The translations under genes were made by a program, and so were the position numbers. From Bdellovibrionaceae bacterium UBA6776 (GTDB lineage: Bacteria > Bdellovibrionota > Bdellovibrionia > Bdellovibrionales > UBA1609): a stretch of DNA of 14,261 bases. The stretch is taken from assembly GCA_002453155.1 (NCBI GenBank), contig DKGG01000007.1, positions 1-14,261 on the forward strand, read 5' to 3'. Positions 1 to 7,053 of the stretch are shown in pieces. The notes beneath the pieces are model-generated. The model did not search any database and was not told the origin of the DNA. It worked only from the letters and a program-made list of their open reading frames with translations. Every line of letters starts with the position of its first letter. Position 1 is the stretch's first letter.

Positions 1-26
1 GGATTTGTTTGAGGGATTTGTTTGAG
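1..26. repeat. Two-copy 13-bp direct repeat at window edge
   Basis: The unit ggatttgtttgag occurs twice back to back and is followed by ggaaac. The array may continue to the left of the window, so copy number is unknown. Nothing else is known about it; it sits in the non-coding DNA upstream of the transposase gene. Confidence 0.6.
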
Positions 27-338
27 GGAAACAAAAAAAACATTGACAGGTTTTTTGTCATTGAGAATTTCGCTGACAACAAATTAATTTTTGAAACACC
101 ACCAGGAACATCTTTTTAAACCTCATTCCATGGGCGAAGTCACAGGTTCATTAAAACCCTCTCTAACCACGGTTTTACAATTCATTGGAGATTTCAAAAT
201 TGGCAAAAATGAGGATTTAAAATGTCGTGGTAGATTTTGGTTTAACTTCTCAATCCCAGAAACCTTTTGAATGCACTCACGGTGTTTAACGGACCTTTGA
301 GAAAACAAGCAATTCGTTGCAAGAAAAGGCGTCACTTT
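27..338. other. Gene-free stretch upstream of the RAYT
   Basis: No credible coding region is seen; the frames open here have no homology that I recognise. It is AT-rich at its left end. A TGACA/TGTCA inverted repeat with a 7-nt spacer lies at 44-60, and its left arm is part of a perfect TTGACA at 43-48, but no good -10 box follows at 16-18 nt. A second weak inverted repeat, AAAACC/GGTTTT, is at 153-158 and 171-176. Confidence 0.5.
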
Positions 339-797
339 ATGAAACAACTCCAGCTTCTTCCGAAACCAAAAATGGAATGTGGTGGTTCGCTGAATAACAC
401 ACGCAAACAGCAACGAACCCTTTCTTCAAAGAAACCTCTTCACCTGGTACTTAAGGCCAACAAAAATACGCTCTTTAAAAATCGTGACTTCATCCAACGC
501 ACAATGGACCGGCAAGCCAACCGTTTCGGTCACCGCGTCTTCACTTGGAGTGTCCAGCGGAATCACATCCACATTCTTCTGAGAATTTCAAAAAGGGAAA
601 ACTACAACAAATTCATTCGTGCCTTCACAGGACTGATGGCTCGAAAATTGGGAAGGGGGCTTTGGAAACTTCGCCCGTTCACAAAAATTCTCAGTTGGGG
701 AAGAGAGAGTTGGAACGTCAACAACTACATCTTTCGCAATGAAATGGAAGTCTTCCAAATTTGGAAATACAAACCTCGGCGCAAATGTTCCCCGTGA
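339..797 (+). CDS. REP-associated tyrosine transposase (RAYT, Y1 / IS200-like family)
   Basis: Predicted single-strand DNA endonuclease of the Y1 (HUH) superfamily, the class that mobilises or maintains REP palindromes. The 152-residue protein has the typical N-terminal basic segment followed by a KPLHLVLKA strand (about 32-40). It has an H-I-H metal-binding motif at 76-78 and a candidate catalytic tyrosine, Tyr130, in an N-x-x-x-Y context. The C-terminal KPRRK tail and the usual length of about 150 residues suggest an intact gene. The frame is open upstream to a TTG at 267, but those residues look like non-protein sequence. The ATG at 339 has an AAGG about 9 nt upstream and begins directly at the conserved part. 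It stands alone, with no partner TnpB and no IS ends recognised. A large palindrome lies about 210 bp downstream and may be a substrate (inference). The family call is fairly secure; activity is not established. Confidence 0.8.
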   Translation: MKQLQLLPKPKMECGGSLNNTRKQQRTLSSKKPLHLVLKANKNTLFKNRDFIQRTMDRQANRFGHRVFTWSVQRNHIHILLRISKRENYNKFIRAFTGLMARKLGRGLWKLRPFTKILSWGRESWNVNNYIFRNEMEVFQIWKYKPRRKCSP

Positions 798-1220
798 ATC
801 CACTTCAAGATGAGATTATTTTTCATCGATATTTTCGATGAGAGTTTAAATTTTATAATGTTTGTCTCTGGCCGACGTTTAGAAGAATTCGACATATGGG
901 TCAGTCATTACTGTTTCTGCACTTCGTGGAATCTGAGCATGCACTTGGTACAAAGGATGGTTTCGAGAATTCTGAGGTAAATTTCCTTTTTTGAAGTCTC
1001 TCCTTTGATACGAAAAGGACACGCCCATCCATGGGGCTCTTCCCGTATTTGCCCTGCGGGCAAAACACTTCACGTTTACGGGAGGTCCTTTTCGTATAAA
1101 CGAGAAGCTTCTGTGAATGAAAATATTTTGCAAATGAGTTCAGAAAGAATCGGCTCTCGGAGTAAGTAAGAATTAAAAAAAGGGACTTGCAACAAATTGA
1201 ACTTTCAAAAAGGAAAAGCT
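798..1220. other. 423-bp gene-free stretch with several palindromes
   Basis: No real coding region is seen between the RAYT stop and the cysteine desulfurase stop. It contains a small hairpin at 823-841 (CATCGA/TCGATG arms, 5-nt loop) with no T-run after it, and the 90-nt nested palindrome annotated separately at 1008-1097. No convincing rho-independent terminator for the minus-strand cysteine desulfurase is visible; a T-run on that strand (complement of the A-run near 1176-1182) lacks a good preceding stem. Confidence 0.5.
1008..1097. repeat. 90-nt nested palindrome (multi-branched inverted repeat)
   Basis: Outer arms ATACGAAAAGGAC (1008-1020) and GTCCTTTTCGTAT (1085-1097) are perfectly complementary over 13 bp. 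Inside, TCCCGTA (1041-1047) pairs with TACGGGA (1077-1083), and abutting it TTTGCCC (1048-1054) pairs with GGGCAAA (1058-1064) around a TGC loop. A further short CCCAT/ATGGG pair lies at 1024-1035. The result is a cruciform or cloverleaf with two side arms. No flanking direct target duplication was seen. It may be a REP/BIME-like element tied to the upstream RAYT, a miniature transposable element, or a structured RNA. The complementarity is directly visible; the role is unknown. Confidence 0.75.
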
Positions 1221-2387
1221 CTACGACTCGATAGTCTTGGTCAACTGCTCCAGCACAAACTGAATTTCATCCGCAGTGGTTTTTCGACCCAACCCCAACC
1301 GAACGGTCCGTTGAGCCAACCCTTGATCTCTCCCCAATGCCATCAACACATGGGACGGAGTGGGATTGGCCGAAGTGCAAGCAGATCCAGAACTGAAAGC
1401 CACCGTCTTCAATGCACTTCGCAATCGGTCCGCGGGCAAAGTCTTAAAACTCAAACTCACATTGTTGCAAAGCCGCTCGGTCTCACAGCCATTAATAACA
1501 ACTTCATCACCGTAAGATTTGGCCCAATCTAAAATTCTTCGCTGCAAACCCGACAAATGCTCAATCTCATCATCCATGGACTGACTCAACAGAGCGCAGG
1601 CTTCACCAAGACCTACAATTCCCGCCACATTCAATGTGCCTGGACGAATTCCTTTTTCCTGCGCTCCACCCACCATAAAAGGAGCAATCTTCTTTTGCAC
1701 ATCCTCTTTGATGATCAAAGCTCCAATGCCCTTCGGCCCATAAATCTTATGACCCGACAAAGACATCAATGAAATTCCATCTCGAGCAAAGTTCAAATCC
1801 TGTCGTCCCACCAACTGCGCGCAGTCGGTGTGAAACAACACTCCATTTTCGGAACAAACTTGCGCCAAATCCCGAACCGGATTGATGCTGCCGATTTCGT
1901 TGTTGGCACCCATAATAGACACCATATAAGTATTGGGCTTCAGAGCCTTCTTCAAAGCCCCAGGAAGCACGCGACCCTCTTCATCCACATCAATAAAAGT
2001 CACTTCCGCACCCAAGACCTTCAAGCGGTCAAAAACTTCCAGCACCGCTTTGTGCTCATAGTTGGAAGTGATGAAGTGGGGAGGCGTGCTCGCCGAAAAC
2101 GATCCACTCTCTAACAAATGAATAAACGATCCCTGCAATGCCAGGTTGTTGCTCTCGGTGGCTCCACTGGTAAAGATCACTTCCGAAAGGGCACACCCCA
2201 AAAGATCAGCCACTTGGGTGCGAGCCTTTTCCACAGCCATCTGAGCCCGCCATCCATAGGGATGGGAGTTGGAGGAGGCATTTCCAAAATGCTCCACCAA
2301 ATAGGGCGACATGGCCTCCAAAACTCGAGGATCCAGAGGAGTTGTCGCATTGTGGTCCAAATAAATGGGCTTCATCACGGAATTCAT
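1221..2387 (-). CDS. Cysteine desulfurase, NifS/IscS family
   Basis: PLP enzyme that converts L-cysteine to alanine and passes sulfur, as an enzyme persulfide, to Fe-S assembly or tRNA thiolation. The 388-residue length is normal. The start YLDHNATTPLD is the family signature. Seen in order: GATESNN (75-81), His112 in NYEHKA, HTDCAQ with PLP-contacting Asp188, SGHKIYGPKG with the Schiff-base Lys214, RPGTLN (248-253), and the mobile loop SSGSACTS with catalytic Cys337. The loop context (SACTSANPTPSHVL) is that of the group I, IscS/NifS-like enzymes rather than SufS. The ATG at 2387 is preceded by GAGGGA at good spacing. No IscU, IscR, MnmA or thiI lies beside it, so its acceptor cannot be told from context. 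It is transcribed away from the acyl-CoA dehydrogenase. Confidence 0.95.
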   Translation of the reverse strand: MNSVMKPIYLDHNATTPLDPRVLEAMSPYLVEHFGNASSNSHPYGWRAQMAVEKARTQVADLLGCALSEVIFTSGATESNNLALQGSFIHLLESGSFSASTPPHFITSNYEHKAVLEVFDRLKVLGAEVTFIDVDEEGRVLPGALKKALKPNTYMVSIMGANNEIGSINPVRDLAQVCSENGVLFHTDCAQLVGRQDLNFARDGISLMSLSGHKIYGPKGIGALIIKEDVQKKIAPFMVGGAQEKGIRPGTLNVAGIVGLGEACALLSQSMDDEIEHLSGLQRRILDWAKSYGDEVVINGCETERLCNNVSLSFKTLPADRLRSALKTVAFSSGSACTSANPTPSHVLMALGRDQGLAQRTVRLGLGRKTTADEIQFVLEQLTKTIES

Positions 2388-2399
2388 AAATTTCCCTCG

Positions 2400-2428
2400 A
2401 GTATGGCGTGAAGGCCCCCGCGGGGCAA
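2400..2428 (-). promoter_or_regulatory. Candidate sigma70 promoter for the cysteine desulfurase
   Basis: On the minus strand, TTGCCC (complement of 2423-2428, 4/6) and CATACT (complement of 2400-2405, 4/6) are separated by exactly 17 nt. A GC-rich palindrome occupies the spacer and touches the -35. Both hexamers are weak, so this is a positional guess. Confidence 0.3.
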
Positions 2429-2443
2429 GCCCTGTTGACGGGC
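2414..2443. repeat. GC-rich overlapping inverted repeats in divergent promoter region
   Basis: CCCCGCGGGG at 2416-2425 is a perfect palindrome. GGGC-AA-GCCC follows at 2423-2432, and GCCC (2429-2432) pairs again with GGGC (2440-2443). TGACGGG occurs twice, at 2436-2442 and 2447-2453. The cluster sits between two divergent genes and overlaps both candidate promoters, so an operator or alternative hairpins are possible. Confidence 0.5.
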
Positions 2444-2463
2444 CACTGACGGGAGATTAAATT
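2435..2463 (+). promoter_or_regulatory. Candidate sigma70 promoter for the acyl-CoA dehydrogenase
   Basis: TTGACG (2435-2440, 5/6 match) and TAAATT (2458-2463, 4/6) are separated by 17 nt. Transcription would begin near 2470, giving a leader of about 40 nt ending in the AGGAGG ribosome site. Confidence 0.45.
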
Positions 2464-2510
2464 TCAACGGTTCCCTACAAAAATGGCTCAGACCACTTCA
2501 AGGAGGCCCC

Positions 2511-3704
2511 ATGGATATGAAGTCCTTTGATCTGTACAATCCCACGGAAGAGCACAGCATGCTTCGCTCCATGGTAAAGGATTTTGTCACCAACCAGGTA
2601 GAGCCTCAAGCGCACCAATACGACCGCGAAGAGAAGTTTAACTTGGAGTTGTTCCGAAGCCTTGGCGAGATCGGACTCCTTGGAATTACAGTGCCAGAGG
2701 CCTACGGGGGCTCTGGAATGGATGCCTCTGCGGCAGTGATCGCCCATGAAGAAATCTCTGCCAGTGACCCAGGATTTTGTTTGGCCTATTTGGCCCATTC
2801 GATGCTTTGCGTGAACAACTTGGTGATGAACGCCAATGAAGATCAAAAGAAATCTTGGCTTCCAAAGTTGTGCACCGGCGAGTGGGTGGGTTCCATGGCC
2901 ATGTCTGAACCCCATGTGGGAACCGATGTTTTGGGAATGAAAACCACTGCACAAAAAAAGGGCGATTCGTACATTTTGAACGGACGCAAGATGTGGATCA
3001 CAAATGGGACAATTGACGAGGAGAACACGCCCGGAGATGGCGTTTTGGTGTACGCAATCACCGGTGAAAAGGGGGGGCGACCAGAGATATCCACATTTTT
3101 TGTGGAAAAGTCCTTTCAGGGTTTTTCCGTGGGGCAAAAGATTAAGGACAAATTGGGAATGCGCGCCAGCAATACGGCAGAGTTGGTTTTTCAGGACTGT
3201 GTGGTTCCCTCCTCACATTTGATTGGAAAAGAAGGGGACTCCATGATGCACATGATGCGCAACTTGGAACTGGAGCGATTGACTTTGGCTGCCATGAGCT
3301 TGGGCATCGCGCGGCGTTCCTTGGACATCATGATGAAATATTCCGCAGAGCGGGAAGCCTTTGGAAAACCTTTGAGTTTTTTTGGTCAGATTCAAAAAGC
3401 CATTGGCGATTCTTACGCCGAGTACATGGCTGGGAAAGCCTATGTTTATGACACGGCTCGACGCATGGACCTGTCTCAAGGGGGCCAGCGTTTGGACAGT
3501 GACGGGGTAAAGTTGTTTGCCTCGACCATGGGGAAGAATGTTGCAGATCGAGCCATTCAAGTTTTGGGCGGTTACGGTTATGTGGGTGAGTATGTGGTCG
3601 AAAGATTGTGGCGCGACGCCAAGCTCTTGGAAATTGGTGGTGGAACCATTGAAGCCCATCAGAAAAACATCACTCGGGATCTGGCCAAAGGTTTTGTCCT
3701 ATAG
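2511..3704 (+). CDS. Acyl-CoA dehydrogenase, isovaleryl-CoA-dehydrogenase-like
   Basis: FAD enzyme that introduces a trans-2 double bond into an acyl-CoA and passes electrons to ETF. The 397-residue protein has the N-terminal helical domain, the middle flavin domain (MAMSEPHVGTD near 129-139, MWITNG at 161-166) and the C-terminal helical domain (REAFGKPLSFFGQIQ, about 281-295; VLGGYGY at 351-357). At the medium-chain-type base position (Glu-Gly-Thr) there is glycine (Gly377 in IGGGT). A glutamate is present at the isovaleryl-type position, Glu255 in LELERL. This pattern suits branched-chain substrates such as isovaleryl-CoA (inference). A perfect AGGAGG at 2501-2506 lies 4 nt before the ATG at 2511; an in-frame ATG at 2517 is equally possible. 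No leucine-degradation neighbours are present. Confidence 0.92.
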   Translation: MDMKSFDLYNPTEEHSMLRSMVKDFVTNQVEPQAHQYDREEKFNLELFRSLGEIGLLGITVPEAYGGSGMDASAAVIAHEEISASDPGFCLAYLAHSMLCVNNLVMNANEDQKKSWLPKLCTGEWVGSMAMSEPHVGTDVLGMKTTAQKKGDSYILNGRKMWITNGTIDEENTPGDGVLVYAITGEKGGRPEISTFFVEKSFQGFSVGQKIKDKLGMRASNTAELVFQDCVVPSSHLIGKEGDSMMHMMRNLELERLTLAAMSLGIARRSLDIMMKYSAEREAFGKPLSFFGQIQKAIGDSYAEYMAGKAYVYDTARRMDLSQGGQRLDSDGVKLFASTMGKNVADRAIQVLGGYGYVGEYVVERLWRDAKLLEIGGGTIEAHQKNITRDLAKGFVL

Positions 3705-3747
3705 TTTATAAATTGATATTCGTTAAATTTAGACTTTAGAGGGCTCG

Positions 3748-3775
3748 AAATTTATTTCGAAGATAAATTTTTTTT
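3748..3775 (+). terminator. Possible AT-rich rho-independent terminator
   Basis: AAATTTAT (3748-3755) pairs with ATAAATTT (3763-3770) around a 7-nt loop and runs into a T-tract at 3768-3775. The stem has no GC pairs and so is weak, but its place 43 nt after the acyl-CoA dehydrogenase stop is right. An alternative TCGAAA/TTTCGA hairpin at 3745-3760 overlaps it. Confidence 0.4.
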
Positions 3776-3820
3776 GAACTCAAGACTTTTGCGGGGAGTT
3801 GAACTTCCGATAAGTCTTCT

Positions 3821-4912
3821 ATGAAGTTATTTTCAAAAGCCCCAATGGATGAAGTCGAAGTCGATGAACCCCAAGACCACTTGCGTCTGGTTGAAGACGA
3901 AACCACGTTGATGGACTCGGGCTTGGAAGCGGCTCAAAATGAAATCGCAACTTTGAAAAAGAAGCTGAATCTTTTAGAAAAAGAAAACTACCATCTCAAA
4001 GATGGTTTGACCAAAATTCAAAGTAACCTTGCGGTTTCGGTGGCAACCAACAACGATGCCCTTCAGATTTTGGATCAAGTGGCTTCAGCCTTTGAAACCA
4101 TAAACACACAGTCAAAAGATGTTTACTCCCAAACCACTCAGCTTCAGGAAAATCTGGAAGCCACCAACAAGGCCTCTGCAGAAATCGATCAAGGTGTGAA
4201 CTTGATCTTGGATGCGATCAATGGGATCTCGGAAATTGCTATGCAAACCAAACTTTTGTCGTTCAACGCAGCCGTTGAAGCGGCACGAGCCGGTGAGGCT
4301 GGAAAAGGTTTTTCTGTGGTGGCTTCTGAAATTCAAAAACTCTCTGAATCCACGTCTAAATTGCTCACGGCGATCACAGATCGAACAGGGAGCTTTGCTG
4401 AAATTTCTAAGACCTTGAAGAAGAACACCTCTGACTCTCAGGTCAGCTCTGAGAAAGTAAACCGTGTGGTTCAGCTTTTGAACGAAGTGATCGCAGACAC
4501 TTTAGTGAAAAACAAACAGGCTCACAAAAGCATTGTCTCTACAAATGATGATATCTTTATGAGTTTGGCGAAACTGGATCACGTGATCTGGAAGATCAAC
4601 ACTTACCTTTCGATTCTAGAGGGAAAGCCGGCGTTCAACTTTGTCAGTCACCACAACTGCCGTCTTGGAAAGTGGTACTATCAAGGGGATGGTTTCCAAA
4701 ACTTCTCTCACTTGCACAGTTACAAAACCATGGAATCGGATCACGCGAAAGTTCACGATGGAACCAAGCGCATCTTTGATTACCTGGACCATGTGGATGA
4801 AAATATGGAGCGCATCATTGAAGGTGCCAACGAAATGGAAAAAGCCAGTGAAGGGGTTTTCCAAGGCTTGGATGAAATTCTTAAAGAGAAAAAGTCTTCA
4901 AGCGTTCGATAA
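3821..4912 (+). CDS. Soluble chemoreceptor (MCP signalling domain) with C-terminal CZB zinc-binding domain
   Basis: Cytoplasmic methyl-accepting chemotaxis protein that would signal through CheW/CheA. The 363-residue protein has no hydrophobic membrane segment. An acidic N-terminus is followed by a coiled coil (about 33-70), then the receptor hairpin with the conserved tip NAAVEAARAGEAGKGF (149-164), then a CZB domain. The CZB zinc signature is complete: His254-x-x-Trp257, Cys280-Arg-Leu-Gly-Lys-Trp285, and His308-x-x-x-His312, with normal spacings. CZB domains in other receptors (such as Helicobacter TlpD) bind zinc and respond to oxidants like hypochlorous acid; sensing of redox or zinc here is inference. 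No Shine-Dalgarno is seen at normal distance before the ATG, and an in-frame stop lies 19-21 nt upstream of it. It is not beside other chemotaxis genes. Its 3' end overlaps the convergent ABC1 kinase by 32 bp. Confidence 0.92.
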   Translation: MKLFSKAPMDEVEVDEPQDHLRLVEDETTLMDSGLEAAQNEIATLKKKLNLLEKENYHLKDGLTKIQSNLAVSVATNNDALQILDQVASAFETINTQSKDVYSQTTQLQENLEATNKASAEIDQGVNLILDAINGISEIAMQTKLLSFNAAVEAARAGEAGKGFSVVASEIQKLSESTSKLLTAITDRTGSFAEISKTLKKNTSDSQVSSEKVNRVVQLLNEVIADTLVKNKQAHKSIVSTNDDIFMSLAKLDHVIWKINTYLSILEGKPAFNFVSHHNCRLGKWYYQGDGFQNFSHLHSYKTMESDHAKVHDGTKRIFDYLDHVDENMERIIEGANEMEKASEGVFQGLDEILKEKKSSSVR

Positions 4913-6260
4913 GCAAAGTGCGAGTTTCCATCTTGCACTGAAGAACCTTTAAAAAGATAAATACGCCTCCCAACTTTCGGTCTAAAAAAACCGTCTCTTT
5001 GGGAGGACTTCGCAATTTAAAATTCAATGCAATTTCTCCACCTTTTTTGGCAACTCTTTTTGGAAGATCACTTCCACCCCAATCATAACGTCCTTCGGAG
5101 TCCATCAAATTTGAGGGAACTCGATGATCTTCAGGGTTGGAAAAAGGCTCGGTGATCAGTAAGCACAGCTCTTCAAATCGACGGGTTAATTCTGGCGAAT
5201 CTTCATCAAAAATCAGTTTGAGGTTTTTTCCGGTTTTAATGATCTGTTCAGAATTTTGTTCAAGACCGCCCTCAATAAGGCTTCGATAATTTTTTAGAAA
5301 CTCAGGAGGGACTTCGCGAATGGCGCCAAAATCAAAAAGTACCAGTTGATCTTGCTGTCCTTCGGAATCAATTTTCACCCGGTAGTTTCCAAAGTGAGGA
5401 TCGGTTTGTACTTTTTGAAATTGCAAAAGCTCCCTTAAGTACAAATCCAAATAGTTTTCGCCCAGTCGATTGCGGCGCTCTAAAGAAAGCGCTTCCACCT
5501 CCGGCGAGTCCACAGCGACACCTTCCATAAATTCCGTGACCATGATTCTTTGGGTGCAAAATTCTGGGAAAGTCTTGGGGACCAAATAGCGCGAGTCCTC
5601 TTGAAGCTGCTCGTAAAAGAAATTCGTAAACGCCAACTCTTGGCGGTAGTCCATTTCTTGAACCAGCATGGAACGGACTTCTTCGAAGATCTGTCCCATG
5701 TTGGCTCCTCGGGGAAGCAAATTCAAACTTCCAAGCATCAGTTTGAACAGCTTCATGTCGGAATCAATGGCCTGATCCACTCCAGGGTACTGAACCTTTA
5801 AAGCAACCTTTTGGCCGGTGTCTTTGATGGTGGCACGATGGACTTGTCCAATGGATGCAGACGCAATCGGTTTGCAGTCGATCTCTAAGAGATTCATTTT
5901 TTCGCCCAACTCGGATTTCAATTGCTTTTCGACCACGGACCACGAAACTGGTGGAGATTTTTGCTGCAGAGATTTTAAAATTTTATTCGCTTCGGGAGGC
6001 AGAAAGTGTTCCCCATAGGTGGACAGCAACTGTCCCACCTTCATGGCACTGCCTTTCAATTGACCAATTTCATCGGTAAAACCTTTTACCTGGCGAAGAA
6101 TAAAGGCCAATTGTTCTTCGGGGTTCTTGGAAGACTGGCGCAATTGCTTTGCGGCGAAAGATCCGGCCTTGATTGATGCTTTCAACAGGGATAATCCTCT
6201 AGAAAAGCCACTGGATTTGATTTTATCGAGGGGTTTTGGATCGTCAGAATTTTCAGCCAT
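4881..6260 (-). CDS. ABC1/UbiB (AarF/ADCK) family atypical kinase-like protein
   Basis: Member of the ABC1 atypical kinase family. Bacterial UbiB supports ubiquinone synthesis, apparently through ATPase activity. The 459-residue protein shows the family hallmarks in order: KVGQ (74-77), the alanine-rich loop ASASIGQV (133-140) in place of a P-loop, VALK with Lys155, EMDYRQE (202-208), the catalytic-loop equivalent TDPHFGN (286-292; most relatives have DPHPGN) and FDFG with Asp310 (309-312). The C-terminus lacks the two membrane helices of classical UbiB, so it may be a different subfamily, perhaps in lipid or quinone metabolism. The open frame extends upstream to 6377, but that part runs antisense into the CinA gene and looks artefactual. 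I chose the ATG at 6260, which gives the usual acidic N-terminus, although its ribosome site is weak. It starts 55 bp from the divergent CinA gene. Confidence 0.88.
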   Translation of the reverse strand: MAENSDDPKPLDKIKSSGFSRGLSLLKASIKAGSFAAKQLRQSSKNPEEQLAFILRQVKGFTDEIGQLKGSAMKVGQLLSTYGEHFLPPEANKILKSLQQKSPPVSWSVVEKQLKSELGEKMNLLEIDCKPIASASIGQVHRATIKDTGQKVALKVQYPGVDQAIDSDMKLFKLMLGSLNLLPRGANMGQIFEEVRSMLVQEMDYRQELAFTNFFYEQLQEDSRYLVPKTFPEFCTQRIMVTEFMEGVAVDSPEVEALSLERRNRLGENYLDLYLRELLQFQKVQTDPHFGNYRVKIDSEGQQDQLVLFDFGAIREVPPEFLKNYRSLIEGGLEQNSEQIIKTGKNLKLIFDEDSPELTRRFEELCLLITEPFSNPEDHRVPSNLMDSEGRYDWGGSDLPKRVAKKGGEIALNFKLRSPPKETVFLDRKLGGVFIFLKVLQCKMETRTLLIERLKTFSL

Positions 6261-6315
6261 AAAGTAAGTTCTCACTTTTTTGAGAGCTTGAGTAGTCGGG
6301 AAAGGGCACGTGACC

Positions 6316-7053
6316 ATGAAAGTGAGTCTTTTAACCATTGGAACAGAAATCATCACCGGTGAGATTTTGAACACCAATGTTCAATGGCTTTCGGACCGTT
6401 TGGAATCCTTAGGTTTGGAAATTGTTCATCACCTGACGGTTCCGGATCAATGGGATCATATGCTGAAAGCTTTGGACTACATTTCGACCTCAGATGTTTT
6501 GGTTCTAACGGGGGGCCTTGGCCCCACGCGGGATGATTTGACTCGAGATGTGGTTGCGAAGTGGGCCGGAAAGGACTTGGAGTTTTCGGACTCCAGTTGG
6601 CAAAGTTTGGTTGAAAAGCTGGCCACGCGGGGGCGCACTCCCAAGGGGTCCCACAAGAGGCAGTGCTTTTTTCCAGTGGGTTGCCACATCCTTCCAAATT
6701 CTGTGGGCACCGCAAATGGCTTTGAATTGAAAACGTCCAAGCATCAGTTGATTGTGCTTCCCGGCCCTCCGAAAGAACTCAAACCCATGTGGACGGATCA
6801 CGTGGAACCACGACTTCCCAAAGGAACCCTGACTCCTTGGGTGAAATGGCAGATCTATCGTTTGCCCGAGTCCGAAGTGGCGGAGCGTTTTGAGTTGGTG
6901 CTTTCGGAGTTTCGAGATTTGGAGGGAGTGGAAATCGGCTACCGCGCTTCTCCTCCAGTGATTCATGTGAAGATGCGAAAGAATTTGATTCCGGATGGTT
7001 TTGAAGATCGCATTCAAAAAGAATTCAGTGCGAACTGGAAAGCCTCTGAATAA
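6316..7053 (+). CDS. CinA-type COG1058 (MoCF-like) domain protein, amidase half absent
   Basis: Competence/damage-inducible CinA N-terminal domain, related to molybdopterin-binding folds. Characterised relatives hydrolyse ADP-ribose and similar pyrophosphates in pyridine-nucleotide repair. The start MKVSLLTIGTEIITGEI is typical of the family. TGGLGPTRDDLT (about 66-77) is the signature nucleotide site, LPGPPKEL (about 149-156) is the second conserved block, and GYRASPPVIHVKMR marks the small KH-like C-terminal part. At 245 residues it ends where two-domain CinA would go on into the nicotinamide-nucleotide amidase (PncC) domain. No remnant follows, because the next DNA codes for the antisense cytochrome. 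The ATG at 6316 is 9-10 nt after AAAGGG; a GTG at 6310 is the alternative. Its last 29 bp overlap the convergent cytochrome gene. Confidence 0.88.
   Translation: MKVSLLTIGTEIITGEILNTNVQWLSDRLESLGLEIVHHLTVPDQWDHMLKALDYISTSDVLVLTGGLGPTRDDLTRDVVAKWAGKDLEFSDSSWQSLVEKLATRGRTPKGSHKRQCFFPVGCHILPNSVGTANGFELKTSKHQLIVLPGPPKELKPMWTDHVEPRLPKGTLTPWVKWQIYRLPESEVAERFELVLSEFRDLEGVEIGYRASPPVIHVKMRKNLIPDGFEDRIQKEFSANWKASE

Noticed and set aside
823..841. CATCGA/TCGATG hairpin after the RAYT as a terminator
   Set aside because: No T-run follows on the plus strand, and on the minus strand it is followed by A's. The stem is short and AT-rich.
1008..1097. Nested palindrome as an integron attC site
   Set aside because: The R' core (GTTRRRY) and its complementary R'' core are not at the ends, and no integrase or cassette genes are nearby.
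879..1133. Minus-strand open frame in the gene-free region
   Set aside because: It spans the nested palindrome, has no recognisable domain, and has composition typical of chance translation.
3806..3813. TCCGATAA before the chemoreceptor ATG, like a sigma28 (flagellar) -10 element
   Set aside because: The -35 position 11 nt upstream reads TTTTGCGG, with no likeness to TAAAGTTT, so only half a promoter is present.
6261..6377. N-terminal extension of the ABC1 kinase with hydrophobic residues
   Set aside because: It is antisense to the conserved start of the CinA gene and would overlap it head-to-head; the internal ATG at 6260 fits the family.
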